Shown: positions 63,264 through 64,000 of the stretch, piece by piece | How the letters are laid out: each line of letters starts with the position of its first letter | How positions within the stretch are numbered: the first letter of the stretch is position 1 | NCBI GenBank assembly: GCA_964503275.1 | Contig: CAZCZO010000006.1 | Coordinates: 87,117-151,116 of the forward strand | DNA length: 64,000 bases | From: DASRAP01 sp964503275 | Lineage (GTDB): Bacteria; Gemmatimonadota; Gemmatimonadetes; Gemmatimonadales; Gemmatimonadaceae | Reading direction: 5' to 3' | Made by a program: the position numbers and the translations under genes | The notes under the pieces: model-generated | The model's input: only the letters and a program-made list of their open reading frames with translations | The model's database searches: none | What the model was told of the DNA's origin: nothing

Positions 63264-64000
63264 CACACTCGCAAGCTACGATGCTCCGCGATCTGCGCCA
63301 CGTCCTTGTCGCCACGACCGGACACGCACAGGAGGATCGGCTCGTCCGACGACCAGCGCCCTCGCTGCTCCACGATCCAGGCGACGGCGTGCGCCGTCTC
63401 GAGCGCCGGGATGATGCCTTCATCACGGGCCAAGGCATCAACGCCATCGAGGGCCGCGGCATCGGTCACCGCCACGTACTGCGCACGGCCCGAGTCCTTC
63501 ATCCACGCGTGCTCGGGGCCGACGCCTGGGTAGTCGAGACCGGCGGAGATCGAGTGGGCCGGGTGCACCTGTCCGCTGGCGTCCTGCAGCAGATAGCTCA
63601 ACGATCCGTGCAGCACGCCTGGCGTGCCGGCCGACAATGAGGCGGAGTGGCGCCCGGTGGCGATCCCCTCTCCGGCGGCTTCGATCCCGACGAGTTCGAC
63701 GGCGGCGTCGTCCACGAAGCCGCGAAAGATGCCCATCGCGTTGGATCCCCCACCGACGCAGGCGACGACCGTCCGGGGGAGCTGGCCCGCCTGGCACAGC
63801 ATCTGCGCCCGCGCCTCGCGCCCGATCACCGATTGGAACTCCGCGACCATCCGCGGATAGGGCGCGGGCCCGACCACCGATCCGATGATGTAATGCGACA
63901 CGCCGACCGTCGTCACCCAATCGCGGATCGCCTCGGTGGTCGCATCCTTCAGCGTCCGCGTCCCGGCAGACACCGGGACGACCGTCGCACCGAGCAGGCG
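63263..64000 (-). CDS. trpB: Tryptophan synthase beta subunit (partial)
   Basis: The C-terminal about 245 residues of TrpB; the N-terminus and PLP Lys lie outside the window on the right. The phosphate loop CVGGGSNAMGIF, HSISAGLDYPGVGPEHAWM and the end segment LCVSGRGDKDV are diagnostic. It condenses indole with serine to make tryptophan. Confidence 0.97.
   Translation of the reverse strand, partial: RLLGATVVPVSAGTRTLKDATTEAIRDWVTTVGVSHYIIGSVVGPAPYPRMVAEFQSVIGREARAQMLCQAGQLPRTVVACVGGGSNAMGIFRGFVDDAAVELVGIEAAGEGIATGRHSASLSAGTPGVLHGSLSYLLQDASGQVHPAHSISAGLDYPGVGPEHAWMKDSGRAQYVAVTDAAALDGVDALARDEGIIPALETAHAVAWIVEQRGRWSSDEPILLCVSGRGDKDVAQIAEHRSLRV

Overview
The window is about 64 kb of dense, very GC-rich bacterial chromosome with no mobile elements, prophage or CRISPR. 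Both edges cut a gene: sdhA on the left, trpB on the right. Gene content and style suggest a member of the Gemmatimonadota. The clues are a single cytochrome b558-type SdhC as in Bacteroidota and Firmicutes, an outer-membrane envelope, few Shine-Dalgarno sites, and very many 4-nt ATGA or GTGA stop/start overlaps. The phylum is my inference from these traits, not from a database match. Nearly all genes lie on the minus strand. Only five (GDPD, M28 peptidase, fasciclin, a 97-aa membrane protein, and an outer-membrane protein with rlmN) make up the plus-strand islands.

Layout, read right to left along transcription. 64000-56214: a trp operon in which trpB and trpA are separated by a HEAT-repeat protein and an HD-GYP protein, followed by a GAF/MCP-like membrane receptor, a YqeK-like HD hydrolase and a LytR_C protein. 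54158-39387: one nearly gapless run, aspS-phoH-ybeY-CNNM-CNNM-meaB-mutase-CPA2 antiporter-methyltransferase-B12 subunit-acyl-CoA carboxylase beta-AtuA-AtuA C-domain-small membrane protein. The mutase has the residue pair of isobutyryl-CoA mutase, not of methylmalonyl-CoA mutase. 38353-34625: U32 peptidase-like protein and acyl-CoA dehydrogenase, ending at a good terminator. 34257-31588: RNase G, ribosomal proteins L21 and L27, and a small helical protein. 28974-27304: an ECF sigma factor, a probable anti-sigma factor and a Spy/CpxP-like protein. A tRNA-Leu(CAA) follows, then an HPt protein with serine-glyoxylate aminotransferase and hydroxypyruvate reductase.

24552-19880: icd, leucyl aminopeptidase and an outer-membrane plug/barrel protein with an N-terminal hexapeptide repeat. 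19828-11017: a housekeeping run, yicC-gmk-rpoZ-coaBC-udg-dnaB-radA-ispD-LMW PTPase-aroE. 10943-7197: comF-gap-pgk-tpiA (lower glycolysis). 7118-1: secG-carA, then HU-moaD-moaE-moaA (molybdopterin synthesis), mdh and sdhC-sdhA. Together with icd, the last three supply TCA-cycle enzymes.

Most genes are conserved housekeeping genes. The parts most worth following are the split ICM-like mutase with its AtuA/carboxylase neighbours, the HEAT/HD-GYP pair that appear to share an uncharacterised N-terminal domain, the divergent chemoreceptor-like protein, and the densely patterned promoter region of the fasciclin gene.
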